A stretch of DNA of 64,000 bases, from positions 15,973,501-16,037,500 of the forward strand of contig JAILWY010000018.1 of NCBI GenBank assembly GCA_022113835.1, read 5' to 3'. The translations under genes and the position numbers were made by a program. Source of the DNA: Atopsyche davidsoni. Lineage: Eukaryota > Arthropoda > Insecta > Trichoptera > Hydrobiosidae. Shown here one piece after another: positions 1-12,100 of this stretch. The notes below the pieces were generated by a model. The model did not search any database and was not told the DNA's origin. It saw only the letters and a list, made by a program, of their open reading frames with translations. Every line of letters starts with the position of its first letter. Position 1 is the first letter of the stretch.

Positions 1-662
1 CGGGTTTTGCTAACGTCAGTTTATGAAAATTACATTTGTATTCAAAACTACAATTAAATTACACACTTTTTTACATTGAAAAATTCTTTTAAATTTATAT
101 GTAACTTATAATACGTTACTTGATCAACCATTAATGTTTTTTTTATTATCAACAATGGAAAAACAAACTTACAGCGACTTATTTATTATTTAAGATATCA
201 TTTTCTAAAAAGTTTTTCGTCATATTTGAGTATTTAAAATAAATCGATCGATATTTTATGTATAAAATTAGGTTTGTAGATTTTCAAATTACTTTTTCAC
301 GCACACTTCTTTTATAAAATAATTACTTTATTAGAGTGGTGGATTTATAAGTATTGGAGTATATGTTCTACGTAGCCATTTATATTTTTTGGCCTTAGAA
401 TATATATATATTTGTGAAATTAGTTTATTTTACTTGAGTAAAATAGAAAGGATTGGTAAATAGAAACGCTTCAATTCTTGTAGTAAAATTTATTTTTAGT
501 TGAAGTTCCTGAAAACATTATAACTTACCTAAAAAATGTAACATATTGGAAATGTAAATTACATAATAAACTTTTTTCAATACATATATATGTTATAACA
601 GAAATCTCATACACAAAATGTATCATTTAAAAAAATTTGAATTTAAAAGCTTCTTGCTTATA

Positions 663-3600
663 TCACTTGGGAAGATGAGCTCCGCTCGGTTGGAATCCAT
701 TTTCATCAGCAATATAATCGACTCTAAACAGTACGCCGTCCGGTCCCACATACTCGTAGAATCCCTTAGATCTCAGTCCGTCTTCCTTGTCGTTGATCTG
801 TTCCACTCTTCCAGATTCTTCAGCCAGTATTTTGTTTTCAGTTTCAAACAGATAATGGTATCCGTCGGGGTAGATGTCGTCTACAAGGCGTATTGTGTTG
901 TAGTTTCCGCTGTACTCTACGGGTTTCGACGGGGCTTTTGTCGTTTTGATCTGCGGTTTGACGTAGACGAATGGAGCTTGAGTCGTTCTCGGAACTGGAG
1001 TATTCACATATTTTCCTCCTGGTCCACCATTTTTACCACTGTAATGAAAACAATTTAATTGATTTGACCGAAAGCGTTGTGAAGTGTTTCTTGTTTTTAT
1101 TATTTTTACATTTAAAATGAAACAACATTAAAAATAGCATAGAATAAATCGGTAATTTACTTCTAAGATATACAATGGTAATGTCCTAATTTACTTCAAT
1201 TAAAATACGTCGATTTGAATTTGCAAAATTGCATTTACAATTTTATCGATTTACAATCAAATTACTTTGTGTCTTACTCATAAATTCCAGAACCGTCTGG
1301 TCGATACTTTCCGTCGTTTGCCCCTTGGTATCTTCCATCGTTGCTTGCCACCGCCTTCTCCCCGCCGCCCTGGTACTTCCCCCCGCCTCCCTGATAAGGT
1401 CCACGTGAACCATCTCCCACGTGTACATACCGACCATCATTGCTATCATACCTATAAATTATAATCAAAATTAAATTTATTTTTTTAATGACTTCAATGT
1501 TGTTATGTGAATATAAAATTTGAGCGATTTGTGTTTTTCATTTATAATCTTATTTATTGGTATAACCTATTGCTAACCGGTAGTTCAAATTTCGCGACAG
1601 CCATTCAATTAAAATTGTATAAATCACTGTGTTTTTGGAGGATATTCAAATTAGGTGATTGATACTAATAAAATTACGCAGAAACCTGAAACACTTTTAA
1701 GATTAAAATGATTTATTAGTATTCCTACGAGACGCAGATTTTTATGAAACATCATGAATATCTAATTTAATGGAACTTTAATATTTTCGAGCTATTGCCA
1801 ACACACAAAATGCTCTGATTTACTGTCAACTATGACGATGTGAAAACATAACGAATATATTTAAATAAATACGCATTGGTTTTTTCATATTATTCACAAA
1901 AATAAATATTCATATTTGCTCAATTTGTATGGATTTATGGGACATCCTTCGAATGTGGGACTTTGACAATGACCCAATAAGTATAAATCGTGGCATAAAT
2001 TGAAAAAAAATAAAGTCATAAATACAAAGTCAGCATATTGTATATGCTCGTAAGCAAACTTTAAAGTTCACTCAGGACGATCCGCCCACGTGTCTATTTT
2101 CTATACCTAATGCGCTTTGGACATCTTTCTCTCATAACGAAACGACTCTGTTGCGAGACGACTTATGATTTTTAAACTGATTGGTCAAAAACTGACCCAC
2201 AACCGATAGAACTAACGCATCTCATACATAAAATCTTGTTTTTTAAAAAAGATAAGTCTCTTACAAAACAAATTGAAATTATTTCTTTATGTAGATAATA
2301 TAAATGTTAAGATCTAAAAAGATTAATGTATGTAACCTCAATGATATAATTTAAAAGTAATATTAACTTCATTATTAAATACACTGCTCTTCAAAGTGTT
2401 ATTAATAAATCGGACTGAAAGATATGAGGTCGTATTTAGTAATAGGTGTTAAAATCCTGGTAATAACAGTGCTATGATGATTTCATGTATTCTGATTTAA
2501 TATTAATAACTTTTTATAAAAAATCGTAGGAAACTAAACACAAAAAGTAATGAACATCCTAATGTTATCCGTTTTATTGTATTTTTATACTAACTAGTAT
2601 ATTTAAACTAATATTTTGTAACAAAAATCATTTAAAACGCATACTTATAACAAATTGAATGTGAACATAACCAATAAATTATATTGCGTTTATTTATTTT
2701 TTACTTAGGTCTAAGAAACTTCAATTATTTTAGGGGTAACGGTTTTATAAATATACATATGAACGAAGGTTAATGAAAAACAATATACTTTAAACATTTT
2801 GATAGTTTATTAGTGATTATAACAGAAACGGTAATAAATATTCATATAAATGAAAATTCATGACGAAAATGAATTCTAAGGTTTGATTTCTTCGTAGAGA
2901 GCCGTTTTTAAATGTTTCTGAATATTAAAATATTGAACGCAATCGATAAAGATGCTCTTGAAATACAAACAACTGCTGATTGAGAAAGCTGCCACTCGCA
3001 GGAAAAATACTCATTCAATCGTGAATAGAATCCATTTCTGCCGCAGATCCTGAGAATCAGGTTAGTGTGAAAAGATGATGTGAATATTTGGTCCAAACCA
3101 CACTTCTTCTGGTCTTTATAACATGATTTACGAAATGTTATCTAATATTTTTGAATAAAATACTTAGGTGATTTTCCACATTTTCGTTTTTATTAGTGAC
3201 CAGATTCGCCAACCTTTCATGTTGGCATTGGCATCTGTTTGATAATGCCAACGTGAAATGTTGGCAAAACCTGTCACTAATAAAAACGAAAATGTGGAAA
3301 ATCACTCAAGTATTTTATTCAAAAATATTAAAATGGAATTCCACCAAGTACTCTCTGTCAAAAATATTGAATTTCTTAAATGTTATCTTAAATCACCAGC
3401 CTAGTATTAAACAACTTGCAAGACGTTTAGTATGAAATAGTCGTTCATAATAACCATTTTTTTCTTATATGTCACTTGTATATATTTGACAAACGTGTAG
3501 CATCTACAGCAGTGATTTGGTTTATAACAAATATATATATATAAATATTTAATGATTTTTTTATACAAATAATTGTATTTTTTCAGTGTTTACTTCGTTG

Positions 3601-5069
3601 ATACGTTTTTAAATCAATGAATTAGCTAAAGAATAAGTATGGGATAAGAGAGGAACGAACTTTCCAGAATCTCGAGGAGGCGGCCGGTAACGCCCGTCGT
3701 CTGCGGCCAGGACAATCGCGCTCCCGCAGACCAGAACTATTAGCTGGAAAATGAATGAAATGTTTTAAATAAATTTAAAAAATACTTACATAATACTACT
3801 GTGTTCCCATTATTATAATGTAAATGAATACCACGCATTAAGTAACAAATACTTAACTTGATTATTTTAACGGTCAGAAACAACAAAACGACAGTGTAAA
3901 CCTAAATAGATATGCTAATTTTATTACTCCTATATCTGTGGATAAAATTAAGATGAATTTAAATATGTTGATGTTTGAACGTCTTGAAATGACTGTCTAA
4001 AATAATATCAACTTAATATTGGTAGTGAATGAAGAAGTTACAGAAAATATTATATGTGAAGTATTAAAAATAAAATACTGTTGAAAAAAAACCACTTATT
4101 ATACATTTATATAGAATAATGTGAATTAAAATCTTTGAGAATCAACCCAAGTTCACCGTTTGCTTTTAAGTTACAGAAGAAACGACTGGTAACCGGAAAA
4201 ATATGTTTTCGGATTTTTTAAATTTATTTAAAAACAAGTATAAGTGGTAAAAAATAAATACCATTAATATTTCACAACGCGTCAGAGTATTATGGTACTG
4301 TGCCTTAAAAAATGAGTATATTTAAGGGACTTACCCTAAATGGAAAAAACCGATAAAATTATGAAAGAATATAAGAAATATTGTAACTTAGCAAATAAGA
4401 ATAATTTCAAAATAATCATAGCTTATTATAATTATCTCATTAACCAATATTTCTCATAATTTTATGGTCTTCCTTTCATAACATATCTCATCGGCATTTG
4501 AGTTTATGATCTATCAACTAGCGTCCTTATTTTTCACTAAATATTTCCTAAATTGACTGTCCACACGCGAGGAGCAATAAAAATGGTTATATTAAATATT
4601 AACGTTTGCATAATTATGCTAGAAATTGCATGTTTTTATTTATTTATCTAAAACAAGACATTATTTATTGCTAATAATACCGAAATCTACTAGCTTCTTT
4701 TTTAACAAAACAAAAACAGCGTAAGAATTTTTATATTAAATTTTAGGTTATTGACATCGGATGTATTTATATTTGTGTATATTACATATATGTATTTTTT
4801 TATTATGTCAAAATCATGAACGTAAGCTATTTATCTTTAAATAATAGATAGTTATTATTTAAAGATATATATTTCATCAAATAATATTTGACATTGATGA
4901 TTTTGTGAAGCGTGATAAATTTTGTTTTCGATGCCTTAATTCATTTAGAAGTTCATCAGATAAAAAGATTTAATTTAAGATTTATGCAACACAGTATACT
5001 ATACTATATTAGTGTCAAAAAAATTCAAAGTAGTAATTTTTTATTTTGACTTACAGGAAGTTTTAGCAT
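663..5069 (-). CDS. Gene A: RR-1 cuticular protein, Cpr49Ac-like, 4 exons, 215 aa
   Basis: Predicted secreted structural protein of the procuticle; the RR-1 domain binds chitin. Exons in transcript order: 5055-5069, 3661-3743, 1278-1451, 663-1038. All phases agree (15+83+174+376 nt) and the stop is TGA at 663-665. Residues 1-19 form a signal peptide starting MLKLPLIVLVCG, with the mature protein starting DDGRYRP. Residues 20-101 are Gly/Tyr-rich with repeated NDGRY, NDGKY and GGKY motifs. A Thr/Pro/Lys linker follows, then RR-1 at about 148-215 with [22 protein letters not shown] and [16 protein letters not shown]. The DGRY repeats plus this RR-1 form recall Drosophila Cpr49Ac (from memory). 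The donor after exon 2 (GTTCGT at 3660) is weak, but its phase restores K-Y-D-S-N-D-G-R-Y across the junction. Intron 2 carries a MITE. Candidate AATAAA signals lie at 489-494 and 424-429. Start choice: ATG at 5069 is followed by GTAAGT and preceded by a TATA box. Confidence 0.9.
3154..3369 (-). mobile_element. MITE copy 1 with a long hairpin, in gene A intron 2
   Basis: Read on the minus strand, it starts CAATATTTTTGACAGAGAGT and ends near AAGTATTTTATT. About 3145-3233 and 3244-3331 form a hairpin: the outer ~57 bp match their reverse complement with only two or so differences (AATATTTTTGAATAAAATAC at both ends); the inner part, containing GCCAACNTTTCANGTTGGCATT, is more diverged. No coding capacity. 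Copies at 29894-30051 and 54423-54515 share the ends and the core GGTTGGCGAA..GGTCAC. Confidence 0.75.
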
Positions 5070-5150
5070 ATTTACACACGTTAAATTTGCTTCGGACAGG
5101 CTTTCTCAAATTACACTGTACAATTGAATTGGATTCAAACACAATTAAAG

Positions 5151-5158
5151 TATTTATA
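5151..5158 (-). promoter_or_regulatory. TATA box of gene A
   Basis: TATAAATA on the minus strand, 82 bp upstream of the gene A start codon. An initiator-like ACAGTG on the same strand at about 5114-5120 is near the expected start distance. The same octamer precedes genes C, D and E. Confidence 0.65.
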
Positions 5159-8100
5159 TAAACATCTGCGAAGATCCTGTCACTGAGTTTCATCAGTACT
5201 TTACTTGCATTGCCATACATACATTAGTGACATATACTTTTAAAAAATATACAAGTTCTCAACATTCAAGATTTTATATATTTTTATTAAAACAAATTTA
5301 TATAAAGCTTTGATAATATTTAGGATGCAATTGCATGTGTGATTTTTTGGTTTTATTTTTAAAATATTCATCAATTATATTTTATATTTATTTCGTCAAA
5401 TATAAATATAAATCATAAGCTATGCAAAAAAATAATACCTCATAATTATTATTATGATTAGATTCAACAGGAAATATCATTTCAAATCAAATATGAAAAA
5501 ATGTAAGGTCTAGTAAAATCAAAATTTTGATTCGCCCAACACAAGAAATATTTTTTTGAGAGTTTTCAAATCAACAATTTAATGCTAGCAAAATATTTAA
5601 TTATTTATCTTTAAAATTAGATTCATTATTACAATTAATGCTGAAATAAACAAATTGTTTTTGTTAACTCGTGCAGTACACAATATTACTGTATATTCTA
5701 AGTCTGCTTCACTCGGTGCTTTATATCAAAAGTTAAAGTATTTAGAGAATATATTTATACATATGCCCTATTTTTTTGCAAATGAATTTATTCAATAAAA
5801 TAGTATATAACAAACAGCGAATTCCAAGCACGACAAAAGGACAAAGGCAACGAAAATAAAAATAAAAAATTGTAAATATCTATCTTCATGGCGTGAGACA
5901 GGTCGCGCTGCGTCACGGACTTCGAAATCATATCAGAAATAAATTGTGTTACAGAATAAAATAAATAATTTAACAATTATGTAAATTTATTTGTTGAAAC
6001 CGATCAGACAATTTAAGATTGATCAATATGTTTGGTTCCAGCAGTGTGGGTTCACCCTGAAAGCTAATATCTTTGCTATACAAATGCACACATTTACGAA
6101 AATGTTATCTTTGTTCACTCAACTATTTATACTCAATATATTTATATTATATGGTATCCACTTTTTTATAAACAAATAAAATTATTTTTAAAAAAAATCA
6201 CAAACATTATTTGTTTATTTATGCTCGATATTATATTCAGATAACATTTTATCGAGACCGTTTTCCAAAATATATTTTTTTTAGTTTTAAATTTTTTTTT
6301 TTTAAACTAATATATGTATGTATATGACCGCAATAAATATAAGTTGAAGAATCTTCTATTATAATTTTATGTCAGAGATTATTTACATTATTTTATTAGG
6401 TCTAGCGTCAGCTACATAAAATTTAGACTTGTCGAGAACTTAAATTAGCCATTCCTATGCCCGTCCAGTCAGAGATAATCCGTGTCGATGGCTGTTTTAC
6501 CAGATCATAAACTTTCAATAAGACAGCATGTCACAATTCTATTCATTAAATCAAATAATTATGATGCTTCAGTCGTGGGAACATCTAGATCTGATAATAC
6601 TAAAACATTAAGTTTCGAAGAGGAATATTATTTATGCAAACGTTATTGCAACAAAACTTATATCTAAAGAATCAGCCGATATCGCCTTGGTAGTAAACGA
6701 ACGACTTTTCAATTATTTAATGTGTTTCTAAGTTATTTTTTCCGCTCTACAAAACCGCTTTGATTGATAAAACTTCAAAAATAAATATCAATATTTATAT
6801 TGCAAAAATTAAAATATACTGTTCAGATTAAAATTCTGCCTTGGACGTAAACATAAAAGTAAGAGTTAAAATAAAATTACAACATAAAAAATAAATAAAC
6901 CGATTGTAAATCTATAAAAATATGTTTTTGACCGCAAGTTCTACTTCTATTGATTCTGAATGGAGATTTTTACTAATTAGGAATCAAATATCGAAAATAA
7001 TAAAAATGATCAATCGCAAAACAAAACTTTTTTTAATCGTAATCACGGTGGCAAACAATTTTGTAGGTTTCATAAATTTAACAAGATTTGGAACTGACTT
7101 TTTCCTTAGTCAAGAAAAATCAAGCTTCATGATATATATACCTCGAATGTTTTCAGATTCTTGCCCTTGTGTCCAGGTATAGATATGACTGGGTGGTTAA
7201 ATTGTTGATAGCTAGATATATTGAAAACAGGACGCTATGTAAGCAATTTTTTGTTATCTGGTTAGCCAGATAACAAAAAATTTACACCAACAAGAGAATG
7301 ACATCATACAAAGATATTTTGATCCTCAATACTGATAACATTGAAGAAGAAATATTTTAACAAGGGACATTTAAAAATTCAGAAAATAATAATAGTTTTT
7401 AAACAAGTGTTTCACTTATATAATTTTTAAATCTATAAAAGATTCCTTTTTATCTAAATTAATAGATATAACAGTATAATATCACTTTGTAAGCGAGTTT
7501 ATATTATAAAATATGTAGTAAAACAAAACCAATGTCGCATAGTATTTTAATTTGATTGCATTACTTAAATTAACGATGAAAATATTCAGTAATTAAGGCT
7601 TTTTAGAGGCATTATTTAAAAATATTTTATTAATTAATTTATGGAAATACTTGCAAACTTTGACATAATACAATATGCACCTGACATTGGATAAGGTTCA
7701 TAATTTAATTTGTGAATTTTTAATTAGAATAATCTGCCAATTTATGAGAAATTCTTCAACACCTAACATAATCTTAAATAATAATACTATTCTTGCAAAT
7801 TGATCATTTAAATGCTGCAGTTTTGCTGATGTCCACGGAAATGCATGGGAATTATGTATGTTCATTAATAGCTTTATTAAATAAAGGTATGTGAGAACTT
7901 GTTTTACATTAACGTTATTGAAGAGTCTGTAATTGAGCGAGAGTGGTTTCTCTCAACTCTGGACTTATATATATTTAAAGATGTTGAAATATCATAAGTA
8001 GATATTATATTCAAAAATTACTTTAAAATTTACTTTATCATTATACCAGGCAAAAACTCGACCGTATAAATTGCCTATATTTGAAGTACCTTACTTTAAT

Positions 8101-9010
8101 AAGTGTAATGAATATTTTACAAAAATTTCTGTTTATACTATTTCAAATCTATGTGTAGTAAAAATAAAACTTATAACTAGTTAAATAACTTTACGCTTTT
8201 AATCAAATGTTAATAAATATAAGGAATAAAATATAAGAAATTTTCGTGAATGATTTCTAAGCTTGTAAAAGAAAACCTTCACATTACGTTTGACATACAA
8301 AGTAGCGCGATGATGATGATATAGAATATTGTGGAATAGACTTAGTGTGAAACTTTAAAATATTCTTTCTTCATTTTAGACCATATAAAATATGTAGGCC
8401 AGTGAAATTCATATGTTAATCAAAATGGTAATAATTAGTGATGGAATTAATATTATCTAAGAAGAATATTATATGTGTATAATGTAAAATATGTATTTTA
8501 TATTTTTATGGCAGATTCCATGATTTTTAATGACATTAAATGAGATATTTTAAATTCTTTGTTAACCTTTATGAGAAGTCATTGTACCTGTCTCTTCATT
8601 CTTAGTTTTTTTGTTATTAATGTACCTAACGAGAATTTTTCATCATTTTTTTTAAATTAAATCTTTCGATATACCAAAATAAATAAAAACCAATCGTTTT
8701 TAGATACCACGGTAACATTAAGTAATAAATAGCATATTTCTATTCTATTGTCTAAATTTCTATTGTGTTAAAGTCATAATAATACAATAAAAGTGTAAAA
8801 TGTATTTTATGTGGCAATACGTCCTTAAAACAAAAAATATATAATTAATATAAACACGTCACACCAACATCACGCAGTGTTATATTTAGAGCCATCTCCT
8901 TTTATTTTAAAAAATATTTATTAAAATAAATAAAATATAATTCTATGTCAATTCGATTCATAATAATATATAAATATACCTGAATTAACATAATATTAAA
9001 TATAGTTTTC
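5159..9010. other. Intergenic, AT-rich, between genes A and B
   Basis: About 3.9 kb with frequent stops in all frames. Apart from the inverted repeat at 7245-7282 I see no gene, RNA or convincing repeat. The short open frames here, for example around 6482-6667 and 6922-7182, have AT-driven composition and no splice or family signals. Confidence 0.6.
7245..7282. repeat. Perfect 17-bp inverted repeat
   Basis: Arms AATTTTTTGTTATCTGG (7245-7261) and its exact reverse complement (7266-7282), separated by TTAG. It lies in the AT-rich gap between the promoter of gene A and the 3' end of gene B. It could be a hairpin MITE remnant or a terminator-like structure; nothing around it decides. Confidence 0.6.
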
Positions 9011-9166
9011 TTTATTTACAAGAAACTCTTAATAATAAATTAACTGCAGTAAAAATAATATAAATAAAATAACACTGAATGTCTTCTTTGCTTTTGATTT
9101 GCAATATACATAGACATCTACAACAATACTTTTTCGGACAACTTATTCGTAGTTTTTTCAGCTATA

Positions 9167-12100
9167 TTATCTTGACGGCTGTACTTGATCAATTTCATCA
9201 GATTCTTCCTGGCTCTCTTGTTCCAACTCAAGCTTATTGGGTTTGGATAATAAGGGTGTCATCTGAAAAATGTAAAAAATTATTTTTGATCAGTTCTTAA
9301 ACCAGATTCCAGTATAGATGTTTTACTGTAACTGAAACTGTATTTGGTACGATGTGGTAGTAATAGTATACACTAGTATTAATGATGAAATGTGAAACAA
9401 TGTAGAGTTTCAATTTTATTGTAAACGTAGAAAATAGCTTGAGACTCTGTTTCGCTTTTTTTATTATTTAAATATTAAAAATTCTTTTTTTCGTTTTTAT
9501 GTAACGCCATCTTGGCTACAACGCAAACCAACTTATCAATTAATTTGAGTAACTAACAATAACGCCATCTGCCTAAAATGATTTCAGGCTATTTTTGGAA
9601 ATCTCGGCTAATAACAGGTTGTAGCATACAACGGTGCGAGCCACCACTGTGTCGAGGTCTACCTGTTTGTTTGGTATTCATTTTTTGATTGAATAATAAT
9701 GTTTAATCAGAACAATTAAAAAGTATACCTGCGGATGGAAACCATTTTCGTCTGCTGTGTATGTCACCAATATGTTAGTTCCGTCAGGAGCTATATACTC
9801 ATAAGACCCTTCGACTACCTGAAAATTTAAAATTATACATTAATTTACATTTTTTTATAGAAATACGTTTAAATAATGATTTACAAAGCTTTTTGGTTAA
9901 AAACCTTAGTTTAAAAATGCAAAACAATATAATTATTTAGTTAATACTGAAGGAATCAAAATTGTTATTATTTAAATTGATTTATTTATGTCATCTATTA
10001 TCTGGAAACATTAAAATATTTATACAATAAAATGTGTATGCAGTTTTTCAAAGAATTTTTTTTTTATGTGAGAAAAATCAGATAGCTGATGAAATTTGTT
10101 TATCTTCCGATAGCTTACTTTAATCAATTAAGTTGATTAAGCTGCCCTAGTACGTTTTTAATACCATTAATTGTCTTTCAAAAAAATTAGTATAGTAAGC
10201 AAATCAATTAGGAATATAATACAATTAAGTTATTTAGAAAAGCCAAGAGCATGTTGTTTGAAATACTAAAATGCCATTTTTCTTTAAAATATTTTATTCT
10301 AATTTAAATTGAAATAAATAAAATATATTTTTTTAAATACTTGAAGTTACTATGAAATTGCATGAAATAATTTGATGCTAGCTGGGATGCTTTTTTGTGT
10401 ATACACAACTTATTAATATCATAAAACAAGTAAAAAATTAAATTTACTAAACTATATTTTGAACGAATATAAAAAAGTATACCTCGAAATTACACCGATG
10501 CATATTTAATACTTACATAGACTTTATTGTTATCGATTTTCGTAAGGACACCTTTTTGGAAAGCATTGATTCCAGTATGAGTATTGTATCTGAAAATATT
10601 TAAAAAATTAAATACCAATGTCAGCCATTAGTTAAGGAATAATATACATGTCGTTAATGGAACTTACTTGTACATGAACTGATTCGGAAAGTCGTCGTCA
10701 TCATTATCATAAATTATATCCGATGGATCCCATTTATATTTGGTAGCCCCTCGACTTTGTAGTCTCTTATCTTTATTCGAGCCATTTTGTTCAAGAGAAG
10801 ATTTTGAGGCATCTAAAGAAATTTCTTTAACCTTAAGTTCTGTTTTACTCGGAAGTTTTGGCGATGCAGGCAGATTTCCCTTCTCCGGTGATGGTCGATT
10901 TAATCTTGAAACCGATGAGTGTGCAAGAGATGGCGAATGTTGCACTTTGACATCATACTGAGCATTTGTTATTGAATCTGGGATATAGGGAGAAATCGTT
11001 TCATATTTACTTGGTTTGAATTTTCCATTTCCCCTTAGCAAACTCGAGTCACTTTCAAGACTTGAAAGATCACTTTCAGTTGAGTTTTCTGATTCTTTGT
11101 TATTTAATTCCTTTCTTTTTTCGGTATGAACATTTGTGGCTTTATTGGAAATATTTTTTGTTTTCTGTGCAGTAACAGAAGTTTGGGAGTTGGAATCAGA
11201 CTCTTTGGAAGCGGCTTTTGATAAAGTACGCAAGTTAAAATCTAAAGATTTAACAGGAAGTTGTTCTTTAGAATTAGAAGCATTTATATTGTTTACTTGA
11301 GCATCACGTCCTAGATTTATTTGTGACTTCACGGCAGAATCAATGATGGGCTTAGAAGAAACAGATTTTTGGACGTCAGCAACATCTGAATTAAATACCA
11401 ATTTGTTTTTAGCGTTTACTTGGCTTTTATCATCTGATCCTGTATATCCAAAACCTCTTGGCGTTGATAAACCAAAAGCCTTCGATGAATTTTTACCTTC
11501 AGACTTTGATGTTTCATTGTAATCTGTATCACTAATTTTACTAGTAATATTTGAAGTTACTTTTGTGTTCTGTACTGATCCTCTGCGTCCAGAGCCCGTT
11601 GACAAACCAAGATTTATCCCAAGATCATCTGTATCGTCCGTAGAAGTACTTTTAAATCCAGATTCATTCAACGAGTCTGATTGTGAGCTTGCTCTCGACG
11701 TAGAACCTCTACGTGCAAAAGGCGCTGGAGTTGACAAACCAAAAATACCTATCTGGCTAAGGGAATCTAAATCCGTTGAATGCCTTGAATCTCCAGGATT
11801 ATTAACATTGTTTGTATTGGTTTTACCAGCATTTCCTGAATTTTTGTATTCAAAAGTTCTCGGTGAAGATAATCCAAAAGTAGAAGATTTAATATTTAAC
11901 TCTAAAGAGCTGGGTATAGTATGTTTCGTATTACCAGAGACGGAATCATATTCTACAAAGCCTTGTTCATATTCTGTTTGTTGGATATTTCGCAGAGTTG
12001 GTAGTTCTGGATAACTCGTTGTACTTTTGGTTTTAGAACTAGCTGTAGCTTTACTCCCAATTGCTTTAATATGAATAATTTCTGAGTCTGATTTTGTATT

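Noticed and set aside
618..1058. 146-codon plus-strand open frame
   Set aside because: Antisense shadow of the last exon of gene A, which encodes a clear RR-1 domain on the minus strand.
11565..12014. 149-codon plus-strand open frame, with others at 14793-15197 and elsewhere
   Set aside because: Antisense shadows within the long exon of gene B; the complementary strand has the 2,278-codon frame with signal peptide and RR-1 context.
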